Both the position numbers and the translations under genes were made by a program. Of a DNA stretch of 64,000 nt, positions 22,114-32,820 are shown piece after piece; the stretch's first letter is position 1; each line of letters begins with the position of its first letter. This DNA comes from Jaapia argillacea MUCL 33604 (Eukaryota; Basidiomycota; Agaricomycetes; Jaapiales; Jaapiaceae). The notes below the pieces were generated by a model, which was given only the letters and a program-made list of their open reading frames with translations, did no database searches and was not told the origin of the DNA. The stretch is taken from positions 12,154 to 76,153 of the forward strand of contig KL197732.1 in the NCBI GenBank assembly GCA_000697665.1, written 5' to 3'.

Positions 22114-23853
22114 ATGCTTCCATCATCTCACCAGGAGGACCAATCTAACCTTCGTTTCGAAGAGGATCCAGTCACCAATCCCTCATCGTCCCACCACCAG
22201 GTCGTCTCCGACGAGTCAGACTCCCTACCATTGAGCGCGGGGCGCCTTCAGAGACCCGCTGCTGCTGGGCTCAATCTAGTGCTCGATAAACATACGATAC
22301 GTTCATTTGGCGCACCCTCCAAGCCACCGTCGTCCACAGACGGGGAGGATAGCGACATGCCGGACAGAAGTTCACCTAGTAACAGCGAGGTCTACGATCT
22401 TCCCAGCCCCTTGTCCCGAAACTCCTCACCCTACAACGGCGCCGCGCCATCTCCCCTCTCTTCTACCTCGACGTCCGATTCTGCTCCTCCCACTCCCTCC
22501 GAGAACGAGGATTCGTGGAACCTCATCCCTTACCATGTCCCTTGGGGATCGTCGTACCTAGAGTACGACTCCGGTACCCTTCCCGGACCCGATGGTACCT
22601 GCCTATTTCTTCGGTCGCCTACGCCGCTCAAGAACCAGCGGACGACCCAGGCTTGCGAGAAGTGTCGCGAGCGAAAAGCCAAAGTGAGTGATTCGCCCTG
22701 CCGATTGTCTAGAGCCACGCCTAACGCGCCGGAATCCCATAGTGTAGTGGCGCGCGACCATCTTGTGCACGTTGCCAGGCAAGGGGACACGTGTGTACCT
22801 ACCTCGCTGAGCCTTCCAAGCGCGTTCGTGGTCCTAGTTTATCGCGTCGCCGCCGTCGTGATACCATCTCTGCGCTCCCTACAAACTCCCATTCGCCCTC
22901 CGACAACGAATTTGATAACACCCCTCGGAGACACAGCGATCCAGAAATCACTCACACCTCTCCTGCTTCGCGATCGTACCTGACGTCGACTCAACCTGTA
23001 GAATTGGTGCCCAAGGAGGAAGAGGAGTGTGAAGAAGGAGCGAGTTTGCAGAAATTTGACGATGTTGGCTCATCAAGTGGGATGTCGGGTGAAATCGGAA
23101 TCTTAGGACTAGACCAGCCTCCTCCCGCCCACACAGTCGACGTTGGTATGTCCAGCGCAGGCTTGCATGACCATGCGTTCATGGCCACTCCGCGTGTGAT
23201 GGATTTCCACAACGAGAGGCTCGGCGCACCCTCACAAAGTCGCTCGTTTACTCCTTTCGCCAACATCCATCACCTTCAAACTGTCGACGACCGAGCCCTT
23301 CGAGATTATCAGTACCATTCACAAGCTGCGCCCTCGATTTGCGCTCCTCGTCCCATACGTCACTCTTCATCGATGCCGTTCCTCTCTCATTCCATCGCCC
23401 CTATAGAAGTTGCCGCGGACATGTCAAATCACGTCATGGAGGTTCACCCACATGTCATTCCTGATATGCAGTCGCTCTCCATTTGCACTTCCACCTCGCC
23501 GTCGGTGGGTGAATACTCGCCTTACGACCCGAGTCCATGCGACGAGTCAACCTCCGAGTACGACGATTCGGCATCTCGCGCCCAGTAAGTTTCATCCTCC
23601 TGACAATCGCATTTCACATCTGACACATATCAATAGTTCGTACCCCTCTCAGATGCATTACTACTCGGTACCCGAGTTTCCCGAATCTGAGCTAGATCAA
23701 ATGGGTACACTACACTTCCCATATCAGCAACCTTACACATCTCCGTCCGTTTACGGAGATGACGGCTCTGGGTGCTACACCGCCAACGTCCCTCATGGCT
23801 ATGGGTCCCTCCACGATCTCCCGCCTTATGTCCAGGCGTATCTTGGACAATAA
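22114..23853 (+). CDS. Zn2Cys6 (fungal binuclear cluster) transcription factor
   Basis: Three exons (22114-22683, 22743-23584, 23637-23853) give 542 residues. The DNA-binding cluster is split by intron 1 and reads C181-x2-C184-x6-C191-x6-C198-x2-C201-x6-C208, with the basic stretch RERKAK between Cys 184 and Cys 191, the classic Gal4-type motif. A basic patch (SRRRRRD) follows. The cluster sits in the middle, preceded by about 180 Ser/Pro-rich, acidic residues and followed by a Ser/Pro/His-rich region without a visible fungal-specific middle homology domain. The last exon is Tyr/Pro-rich and ends PPYVQAYLGQ. Expected to act in the nucleus; targets cannot be told from sequence. No metabolic gene cluster surrounds it. 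Confidence 0.93.
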
Positions 23854-24806
23854 CCTCCTTCACCTTATCCATTCGACAAACCTCGGGCGCGGCTGGTCAG
23901 CACTTCGAGAATGGGTGCCTTTCAATACCCCACAAATTGCATAATGCGTTAATGTATTTATTAGAGCCGTCTTCGGCCAAGTCACCGACTCACTGTTCAC
24001 TTGGAAATTTACTTTACCTTTCTTGCCCCAAGTCATTACGCAGTACAGCACCTATTTCCACTAGTACTCAAAACCGCTATCTTCATTGCAGTACATATTG
24101 TATCCTATGGCACATATTTTCCCCTATTCCTATCGTACACCTCCAACTTGTTCGACTCGTAAGTTCCTCGAGTTACATTCTAGTCGTCGTGGTCGCTCTG
24201 GATGGACTTTTTGTTTTCATAGCAGATTAGGACTCTTGCTTTCTTGAATCACCGAGCTTTGCTCGGCTTGCTTGCCTGCCCCCATCAGAAGGTGACCGGG
24301 GAAACTGAGCAACCGACATCAATAATCGGTGATTCGGCGCTTGTTTTGATGCTTCGAAGGTCAGGGAACCTCAGGGAACCACTGAACACAAAAAGCGTGA
24401 GGTTAGGGTTGTCATCCCTCCCTAGCAACGACCGCGGGGGCCTCGTGGTGCGTTGCATCTTGCCGACAATTGTGATACTACGTCTTGCTACGTGTTCCCC
24501 ATGTGGCCAACGCTCGTGCAACGCTACTTCTTCGCGCCCACACTATTGTCTCGGGAATTCTTCCTTCCGCAAGTGTTGCAGTGGCGGGCGCCTCTAACAA
24601 TGTCCGTTGTTACCACGTTTCCAAGTTGCGCCTTTGATACCTCGAGGGGCACTGCTTGAGCCCTCATCGTCTGGAAACGGCGTGGCAAGTCGCATGGATC
24701 TCCATTCTGAGAATCTATGAAGTCGGTCTCTCGCCATCCGCTCCACGTATAAAGATCCACGGTAAGCGCAGTTTCCCTTAACACAAGATATCACTCACAA
24801 TCGCTC
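23854..24806. other. intergenic, no gene recognised
   Basis: Contains the 3' end of the regulator gene and the upstream region of the F-box gene. Several open frames of 60-150 codons on the plus strand (for example 23772-24230) have no motif. Confidence 0.4.
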
Positions 24807-27146
24807 ATGTATCACCAACGCTATCTCCCTCAAGCCCAAAGACCCACGGGACGCAGGTCCAGGGTTGGAAGATTGAGCAATGCCATGGATTTGCTTCCTT
24901 TCGACATCTGGGACGAGGTCAGTGTGCATCCCCAATCGGGCCCCGACGTCATTGATGAGAAAGTTGTAGGTTTTCAAATACCTCCACCCGTTGGATCTCT
25001 ACAATTTGTCGGGTGTGAAGTATTTTCGATCTTACATCACAAGGACAGACGGCTCGTACCTGTGGCGACGTGCTCGCCTCAATGTGAAGGGTTTCAGAAC
25101 CGGCCCCTTTCCCGATTGTCCCCCAGGATTGACAGAGGCTCAGTACGCCCGTTTGATGTTCACGTCGCTCTGCAGCGTACGTTTAATCCGTATTTCCCTT
25201 CGGCTAGCTTCCTGACGCTGCCGAAAACAGTTTTGCAGTCGGAGTAGAGCTCAGAACATCTATTGGACTTTCTTCATCAGAAGTTGCAAAGACTGCTTCA
25301 AGAAGCAGTACGTAATCATTCTTTCCTCGCTTGAACAGACTCCGGCTCATTTGGATATCGTCAGCTTCGTCAGCTGCTCCAAGTTTCTCGGGATGATCCC
25401 AGAGCCCGCAAGGTCCATATTCAAGAACCAAAGAATCGAACCTACGGAGCTCCTTCCCTACTACGAACAAGGTGGGTTCTATCATCCGACGATGAAGCGC
25501 TCCACACCTTTCCTCTCGATCCTCACTCGGCTTCTAGGTGATCAAACCAAATATTTGATGACCAGTGATATGGTTCGGCTTATCCGAGAAGTTATTGAAC
25601 GACTCAATACACCAAGGGAATTAGACTATTTGCTGCAATCGAAACGATACAAACTCAAAGAGGCTCTCACGGTTCGACTTCCCTTCCTCAGGTGTCACAT
25701 TGTAAAGCGTGCTTACTTCACCACAGGTTGCTGCACAGTGTTCACAATGGGTCCAAAGCTCCGTCGAACATCGAGGGGATGAGGTGGAAGCCCTGTGTGC
25801 CCAACGGTGTGGACAGTGAGTCTTTCGTATCTTCGTGCGAGAACCGTCTCACCTATGGTGTTCAGGATATTATACGCTCTGTCAAATCGCCTCAGGAATA
25901 CAGAGCTCAACGGAGAAGTCGAGAGGCTCTTGCAATGGAAAAGTGATCTTTTTCAATACCACCCTTTGATTAACAAACCGCAAGCCCTCAGCAACCGAAG
26001 TTCGTTTGGTCCTTTCTTGTCCCATCAGAGATTTAGCTTATTTTGTCACACAGGTTGGGGTAACATGGAATCGACATTGATAGCATTCGTCCGCGAACAA
26101 CAGGCGCTCCGTGTGAAGGATGTGAAGGACAAAATCATCGTATCTCGATTCCTGATCGCCGCTCGCTTTTACGCCTATTGGATTACGACTAGAGGTGCCC
26201 AAGCTCGACTCGTCTTTCATCCGAGCACCATGGACGTTTGTATGACGGAGGATCTCTTGAAGATCCTCTATCTTCCTCTTCACATCCAAGTCAAGGGCGC
26301 CCATTTCACACCACTGGGTCCTTATTTCACTCGGATCGTGGAAGGCGTTACCCATGGGATCATGGAAAGACTCTGCCGGCTGATGCCTCCTCCTCAGAAC
26401 CCTCGAACCAATCCCCACGATATTAGAAGAACTCTGACTCTGACAGCCTTGTTTTACTGTGTACACTGCAAGCTGGGTGGTATGGACGTTCGGGACGTCG
26501 CCGAACACAGTTGCCTTCTCGATATCCGACACCCCGATAACCCAGCGGTTTGCAAGGTCCTCGGTCACCGACCCTGGAACCATGACAACAAGGGGGTTAT
26601 TTTTCACCACTGGGCGTCGGACGCATGTCGGAGAATCGCAGAGGCTTGTGGTTTGGACTCGGAAGCGACCACCCTCGATTATATCTGCCAAATATCAGCA
26701 CCTGGGAACCTCTTGCTTACATGCGATGCGTGCGTATCCGATTCTGGTGAGAGGTTGGAGATGACTCCGGCCGCTATGGTGAGTCGTCGCTTCATGCGAT
26801 AATCGGAGTCTTCTCGGCACTCATCTTATCCGTAGGTGAAACACTTGTGTGCAGCGCATCGAGACTTTACGTGGAACATCCTTGAATTTCCACCTAAATA
26901 CTGGTACTGTACGGAATGCAAACACTGGGAGAAGACTTTGGACAAACTGAACCGTCATGTTGCGCAACAGTAAGTCCTCCTCTACTGCCTCCGAATCATT
27001 AGTTACTGAGATTTCACCCAAGGCATCCCGGCCGACTGATTGACAACGGACTCAGGCGGCTATTGGACAGCGAGAACATGCTGGGTCGCATCCTTTCGCC
27101 GCCTGTGGTCACTGTTCGTCGTATTTCGCGCGCTAACAGATACTGA
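24807..27146 (+). CDS. F-box protein with Cys-rich segments, Agaricomycete type
   Basis: Probable substrate receptor of an SCF ubiquitin ligase. The F-box is spliced across intron 24918-24970: LLPFDIWDE joined to VFKYLHPLDLYNLSGVKY, followed by YLWRRARLNVKGF. Next come a short Cys pattern (SFCSRSRAQNIYW, then SCKDCFKK), a coiled middle region (REVIERL, QWVQSSVEHRG), a long exon from about 26055 to 26780, and a Cys/His-rich C-terminal part (CKHWEKTLDKLNRHVAQQ, where C-x2-C and H spacing resemble a C2H2 finger). TGA is at 27144-27146. The layout (basic leader ending in GRLS, F-box, WRxARLN, then Cys pairs) is common in mushroom F-box proteins. The in-frame 66 bp piece 25472-25537 could be an intron or retained. 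Start at 24807 is chosen for the basic leader; 24885 is the alternative. Confidence 0.82.
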
Positions 27147-28334
27147 GGGCTTCCGATCAATCTTTTCGACCTGGGACAATCTGGATAAGCACGGTAACTT
27201 GGAGATGTGATTGGGTTTGGACTCCACCGTACGACACGAGGACACTGGAGTCTCAGGGGTGTAACTAGTATGTTTAACGGGTCTCCGATGTCCCATGTAA
27301 AGCTCCGATGATGTACCTACGGTTTGGTCGCCAACACTTAACGATGCTCGCAAAATGTTCACTCTTCCTCCACCTGCTGGCTCGATCGCTAACTTCTAGT
27401 GGAGTTGATGGCCAAGTTCATCAAGACCTCGCCCTCGAGAACAAAAAGCGGCCTCGCCCAAAGCTAGTGGCATCAGATTCTCTTCAGCCGCATTCTGACC
27501 GCCCTCACCTGGTCATGGTGATCGCGGCGATAGATACTGTCCTTTTCAAATATCCGGAGTAGATCATAGAAGATCATAGAGCACTGGTTAACCATGCAAA
27601 TCGGCGGTGCCTGGAGCAGCCAAGGCTTGGCCAATAAGGAAGGTCGGAACGGGGAGCAAATGGCGATGGTCGCTTGCCGTGTGCAATCGAATGTCGACTC
27701 AATCCATTCCGACTCGCTGTCCGTACGAGTCGCCATGAATTGCGGAGATCACTCCCAAAGATTCTGAGGTTCCGGCGATAGCGATGCGGATTTCCGTCTC
27801 AAAGGCAGGAGACAAGCCTTGCAGCCGAAACGCGAAGCATCGTTATTAGTGTCGTCAGTAAGAAAACAAGCGAGGTGACACGGCTGTATCCTGCGATACT
27901 AGGAGAGTGCCACTGAGCGCAGCTGAGGTCTGAGAGCCTTCAAGTTGCGACAACGCACGTGGTGTCGATGAAAGAGCAAAAACACCGCGTCGAAGTCGAC
28001 GTCACCAAGTCGGAGCATAAAGCCCCTAATTTTGCCTCAATCGCACCTTTGGCGGCCAATGGTTTCCAAAGGCACCCAAGAGCAGGCGTAACCACGATAT
28101 TCTACAGCACAATGAAGACAAAGGCTCCCCGGCCTTTGACACCCTCCACTCGCAACAAAGAGGACGATTGGATCAAAGTCACCTTTGTGCCCTTTGTCAT
28201 ATGAACTCTTTGTGCTCACTCCCTCACGCCACTCATCTTCCAGATAAAAGCTCGACTTGGTACCATGATAGCTTCTCCACAGATCCTACACACCACAATC
28301 TCCTTCGCCTCAACACCCCAGTCTGACATCGATC
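27147..28334. other. intergenic, no gene recognised
   Basis: Open frames up to 100 codons on both strands without motif or exon structure. The last 150 bases are pyrimidine-rich and probably hold the promoter of the secreted protein that follows. Confidence 0.4.
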
Positions 28335-29382
28335 ATGAGAAACAGCGCGATCCTCCTCTCTATCTGCACCTTGATCCTTCTTCCCCTCGCTGCCCTCCAA
28401 GGATGGGCGCTACAAATGCCCTTCGACATTTTGAACGTCACATCGTGGACGGACGACCTGCCCGCCAATCACCTTTCAGCCAGCTTTGATCTCGAAGGGT
28501 TTCGATCCAAACTAGAGGCGGCGAAAGTAGCCATCAAGCAATCCCACGCTTATTCGATGGTGCTTGAGGAAGCCACCAAACCAATTGAAGACTTAGATGC
28601 CGCGTCGTTGTAAGTCATGATCATCATGAATCCAGGATGAATGTTGCTTACCCTACGAGGTGGATGTCGCTATTAGCATGGAGGACCCTGAATCTTTCAA
28701 GGGTTACATGCTAGGTGTTAGTGACTTCGGCGAGGTGGTCGCAGATAGTTTCATTGGGGTTGCAATCGCCGTTTTCGATACGTACAAGGTCGCGCATTGC
28801 GCTTTGGACGAGAGAAAATGCTTCGAGCATGGGAGGCCAAAAAGTGATTTGAGGCTTTTTGCTGAGTTGATGGATGAGAGCGGGCAATCAGCGTTGAAAG
28901 GCTTACTTCATGACGTACGTGTTCTCGCACTATGCTTCAGCTGGTTGAAGTAAGAGCTTCTTGTTCAGGGTGATACGACTCGAGAGATAGCTAAAGCGAT
29001 GGCGAGGGCTGTATACAAGGTACGCAACTGGATGTTTGTTTGAGTATAACAGTTGAACTGAAGGAATGGTTTGTAGCTGAACGACAGGTATGCATCCTTC
29101 ACAGATATCAGGTGTTTTACGTGCCGATCAAGAACGATAGCCGGTCGCCGAGTGCAAAAGCCCAAGTTAGTCGACCGCTCACCGGAATCGTGTAACGACC
29201 ACTTACCTTTACTGAATATCCGGTAGACCATCCGGAAGGTGACGAAGGAACACTTCATAAAAGCTGCAGGCTACGAGGATACGATTTTGGACAAGATCAA
29301 GGAAGAGAATCGTCTGCCGCTTTACACAGCCATGCTAGACGTCAAGGGGAAGGAAACGCTCCGGAAGCAGGCCTTCATATAG
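28335..29382 (+). CDS. secreted protein of unknown function
   Basis: ATG at 28335 opens a clear signal peptide (hydrophobic core ILLSICTLILLPLAAL, likely cleaved near GWA-LQ). The exon chain I favour is 28335-28611, then from about 28678 through GLLHD, then GDTTREIAKAMARAVYK, then VFYVPIKNDSRSPSAK, then TIRKVTKEHFIKAAGY to TAG at 29380-29382; all introns have GT-AG ends and phases match, giving roughly 255 residues. The mature part is mostly helical, with a single Cys pair region (AHCALDERKCFEHG). No domain recognised. It could be a small secreted effector-like or cell-wall protein, but that is only inferred from the signal peptide and lack of homologues I know. Confidence 0.6.
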
Positions 29383-29708
29383 GATCGCAGAGAGCGTGAT
29401 GCAGACGTAGCGTTGAATATCTCGCTGATGTAGACGAGAACGGCGAAATACGAGGATATGGACCAAAAAGTGGTTCCATTTGCGTTCTGCCTTCGAGCAA
29501 ACGTCACGAAGGCCAATAGAAGCCGAAACTAACGACGCTTCGAGTCTTTGCGAGATCCATAATAAGATATAGTGCTCCCAAAGTATCTGCACACTGACTA
29601 ACGTCTCATTAGCACAATTCCCCAGTCAGGAAGGAACGACATACCGAACAAGTACACTAAAAACAAGGGCCAAAGCTGAGAGCGACGGCAGAGATCCCCA
29701 ATCTCAGC
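29383..29708. other. 3' intergenic between convergent genes
   Basis: Separates the secreted-protein gene (plus) from VPS29 (minus). Nothing recognised. Confidence 0.5.
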
Positions 29709-30535
29709 TCACCAGACACTCTGCGGTTGTGGAGGCCCAGGACTACTCGGTATACTCTGCGGCATAACCGTACTTCTCGGAGCCTCCTTGAATGCCTCTA
29801 CCTCTTTCCTCCACTCAATCTTCTCAACGCGGACTTCGCCTTCAATGAGTTGGTATACGTAGGTGACGACTACTGGTCCCTGGATATCCATCAGAGCGAA
29901 TGAAGGTGTCGGATCGCTGAGTGCGGTGAACAATTCATCAAGTTGCGGTCAGGAAGGTGTATGTGTGGGAACATACCCGGAGTATGCACCAGTCCATGCA
30001 CCCGTCGCGGAGCCTGGGTTGACGAAAAAGTGGTTGTCGTATCCTATCGCTTGGAAGCTGAAGAGGCGGCGGTTTCATTATTATTGAGACCATGAATGAG
30101 CGAAGAATGACTGACGTATGGGTATGCCCCGAAACAAGTACATCAACATCCATGGTTCTGGCAATAGCACTTAACGAGTCCAGATCTCCCGTCGGTATAC
30201 ACTGGTGTCCGTGTATGACTCCAATCCTGATCGGTGTATGGGTAACTGTCACCGACATGGGGAAAGCGGCACTCTTCACAAACAGCCAACCGTCAATGAT
30301 CACCTCATGTTCAGATCAAAGCTGGAGTATCTCGTACCTCATCATAATCTCCTCGCACGACATGAACGTCTGAAGCGACCGTCCGTAACCAATCGTACGT
30401 CTCCTTGTCGCAAACATTGCCTGTGGAAAGGATTTGTTGAATTTTCCCTGGGACTAATAATTTCTTGAACTTTGCGGGGAGGTCGTGGACTCTGTGGGGG
30501 ATGTGTAGATCGCCAATAATGAGGACTAAGACCAT
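29709..30535 (-). CDS. VPS29: retromer subunit Vps29
   Basis: Metallophosphoesterase-fold scaffold of the retromer complex that recycles cargo from endosomes. Four exons on the minus strand; exon 1 is 30338-30535. Motifs in order: [15 protein letters not shown] at the start, [26 protein letters not shown], then [28 protein letters not shown], and [12 protein letters not shown] after splices. The last exon gives [18 protein letters not shown]. Residues corresponding to the metal site (D and H of GDLH, N of GN, the GH and H-T-H positions) are largely kept, although Vps29 is not thought to be an active phosphatase. A Ser/Pro-rich tail of about 25 residues ends in QPQSVW. Divergent from MDM35 with 211 bp between start codons. 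Confidence 0.95.
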
Positions 30536-30746
30536 CGTTCGAGCTGGAAACAGATAAGGCGTTTAAAGTTGACTGCGATTGTGGCCTTGGTGAGGGACGA
30601 TGGCCACCAAGGTATTTGTGTATGTTTGGGCTCAGTGGCGGGCCGGGTGTCCACCTCATCGTCATCGTCCCAAAGCATAAATTTCCTTCGCAAACACCAT
30701 CTTGTTCAAATTCCCCACACAGTCCCATCTACTTCACGTCCTCACC
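30536..30746. promoter_or_regulatory. shared divergent promoter VPS29/MDM35
   Basis: Only 211 bp separate the two start codons, so the 5' UTRs and promoters of both genes must lie here. No clear TATA box seen; a short T-rich run precedes the MDM35 start. Confidence 0.6.
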
Positions 30747-31141
30747 ATGGCCCACAGTTTGTCTCCAGAGTGTACGCCTCTGAAAAAGGAGTACGACTCC
30801 TGCTTCAATGCTTGGTTTGAAGGCTATCTGGAACCTGCGGTCGCAGCCTCTGCCTCCTCAGCAGAACGGGCAAAGTATTCGAAACAAAAAGCCGAAGAGT
30901 ATGAACGGAATTGCGGGAAGATATGGGGGCAGTATCAAGAGTGTGTTCAGGTGCGACTTCGTCTTATATCCACAGTCCGCAACCTCGACCTTACTCGATC
31001 ATAACGTTGGCTTAGAACGCAGTCAAGAATAGAGGCTTGAACGATTTGCTGAAACAAGCTAGAGAGGAAAACCCACTGCGGGAACCGCCCTCATCTCCAC
31101 CCTCCGATAATTCATCCTCAGCCTCGCTCTCATCCCGGTAG
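30747..31141 (+). CDS. MDM35: Mdm35/TRIAP1-type twin CX9C protein
   Basis: Small mitochondrial intermembrane-space chaperone that partners PRELI/Ups proteins in phospholipid transfer. Two exons (30747-30950 and 31016-31141) give 109 residues. The twin CX9C motif is exact: C9-x9-C19 (CTPLKKEYDSC) and C56-x9-C66 (CGKIWGQYQEC), with the YDSCFNAWF signature of the family. It is imported by the Mia40 disulfide relay in known relatives. The C terminus (after NPLREPP) is a Ser-rich tail longer than in yeast. The intron falls just after the second Cys motif. The call is firm. Confidence 0.95.
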
Positions 31142-32010
31142 CGGAAGGGGATCCCCGCCCACCGTTCTCGGTTGTTTCGTGTATATGGTGCGAAATGATC
31201 TATTCCAACGCCTTACTCTCTGACTCGAATCTTATGCAGACTATCTTCTTAATGACTCCAATGTATCATTAGACCGCTCTCCTTGCTTTTGTATCACATT
31301 CCAAGCGTCCCATCTCACCACCTGCGCAATCCTGGCACCCGCCATATCCCCTGGGCCCGTGTTATCACATCCCTCAAAATTGACATTATTGTTCCTTACC
31401 GGGTGCCGCCCGCACGAGGTGTATCTCAACGATTCTTCAACGTCGTGATCGAGACTTGTCTTGGCCAACCGAAGATTCGATCTCGTGAGTACAAGAAAGA
31501 AGGTTGCATCGCTGTGCGTCAATGTCTACATGCTCGTTCAACTACCCTTTCTCCTCCCACGCTTCCCAGTGGTACCAGAACCCTGCTTCTAGGTCATCAC
31601 CAGTCGCTTCACCTTAGGATCTTGCCGTACGTTCCCCTCGTTGGCTCCGACATGCACTCGCCTTCTCCCATCTCATTCCGGAACTTCAGCCAGCAATGCT
31701 TGCGACCGCTTAAAATAGATGCATGGCCGTTCTCCTCACGGCCCAAAATGTCACGCAAGTGTCGACCTGTGTATCCCCTTATCAGCCGACGGGTTTTCCT
31801 ATGTTTTCCTCCAGATTCAATTTCCAACAAGTTGGGACTCGTTGATCTTACCATCTCAGCACATCGATAAGCAGAAAGAAGTCGCTTCGACTTCCCCCGA
31901 ATCCCGAACTGTGGCGCAGCACGATGAGTATGACTCGGTCTCGGTCTCATACCCAGCGCGATCTCCCCACCACAACTTCACCCCAACTCCAACTTCGGAC
32001 TCACCCCACC
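31142..32010. other. probable small minus-strand gene(s), not resolved
   Basis: On the minus strand, exon-like pieces exist between 31241 and 31950: one starting MRPRPSHTHRAAPQFG with a donor after AEM, one with HCWLKFRNEMGEGECM, one with DDLEAGFWYHWEAWEEKG, and one ending SNDTLESLRR at 31241. Codon choice looks coding, and a start near 31950 would be divergent from the GNAT gene by about 60 bp. I could not join them in one frame and do not recognise them. The 195-codon plus-strand frame across the same bases is probably their shadow. Confidence 0.35.
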
Positions 32011-32616
32011 ATGTTTGAAACTGAACGTCTCATCCTCAGAGCTTATCGCGATTCCGACTTGGGCGATATGCTCCGTCTCCGAAACAATCCGGTCACTCAA
32101 CGACTCATGACCCACGACTACATCCTACCAGCTGGAATCAAATACATAGAATCCGTACAAAAGTGGGCGACAGAGTCGTTGTTTGCTGTTATAGTGACAT
32201 CAAAACCTGGAGGAGATTTCATGGGGTTGTGTCATTTGCAGGTGCCGAGTCGGAAGAATAGGGATGCGGATTTGGGTGTGGCTTTCTTACCGGAATACTG
32301 GGGGAAGGGATATGGAACTGAGGCCATCAGTTTTGTTGTGGAGCATGGGTTTCGGTGGTTGGCTTTACATCGGGTTTCGTTGGTTGTGTATGAGGGGAAC
32401 ACGAGGGCGATCAAAGTATACAAGAACCTGTGAGTTGCTTCCTTCATATCTTTCGAGGATGGATCAGGGTCTAACGCCTCCATTGCCAGTGGTTTTAGAG
32501 AAGAGGGTCGGAAGAGAAAGGCGAATTGGGTGGACGGCAAGTGGGAGGACATCATCCAGATGGGTCTCTTGGAGGACGAATGGCCTTCATCGCCAGGTGT
32601 AACGCACCGCACGTGA
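32011..32616 (+). CDS. GNAT (RimJ/RimL-like) N-acetyltransferase
   Basis: Two exons (32011-32429, 32490-32616) give 181 residues. The protein starts MFETERLILRAYRDSD, a typical RimJ/RimL opening, and has the acetyl-CoA loop as GVAFLPEYWGKGYGTEA (Q/R-x-x-G-x-G/A pattern as WGKGYG), then a strand with RVSLVVYEGNTRAIKVY and, after the intron, GFREEGRKRKANWVDGKWEDIIQMGLL cut here as GFREEGRKRKA and WEDIIQMGLL. Enzymes of this group acetylate protein N termini or small amines; the substrate is not evident. An in-frame ATG at 31924 would add a Thr/Pro-rich leader; I prefer 32011 because the family starts there. Confidence 0.9.
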
Positions 32617-32820
32617 TCCTGTGACAATCGCGTACCTGACCCAAATGCGAGATTGAGTTTCGGTTTGAGGGATGCTTCCGGTGTGGACGAGTTTGCCATG
32701 ACAATCGCATTGATCACAAGGTCCTCGCATTTCAAGCCGCGCTGTCTGTTGCCCCTGGCGCTTCCCTTTATATCTTTCTTGTGTTTGGTGCTCCAGGTTG
32801 TGATGCCCCTTTGTTGAGCG

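Noticed and set aside
25472-25537. Reading 25472-25537 as certain coding sequence of the F-box gene
   Set aside because: It is in frame but has canonical intron ends; both states are possible, so it is not asserted.
31283-31870. 195-codon plus-strand open frame
   Set aside because: Lies opposite minus-strand pieces with a better coding look; composition is uneven and no motif is present.
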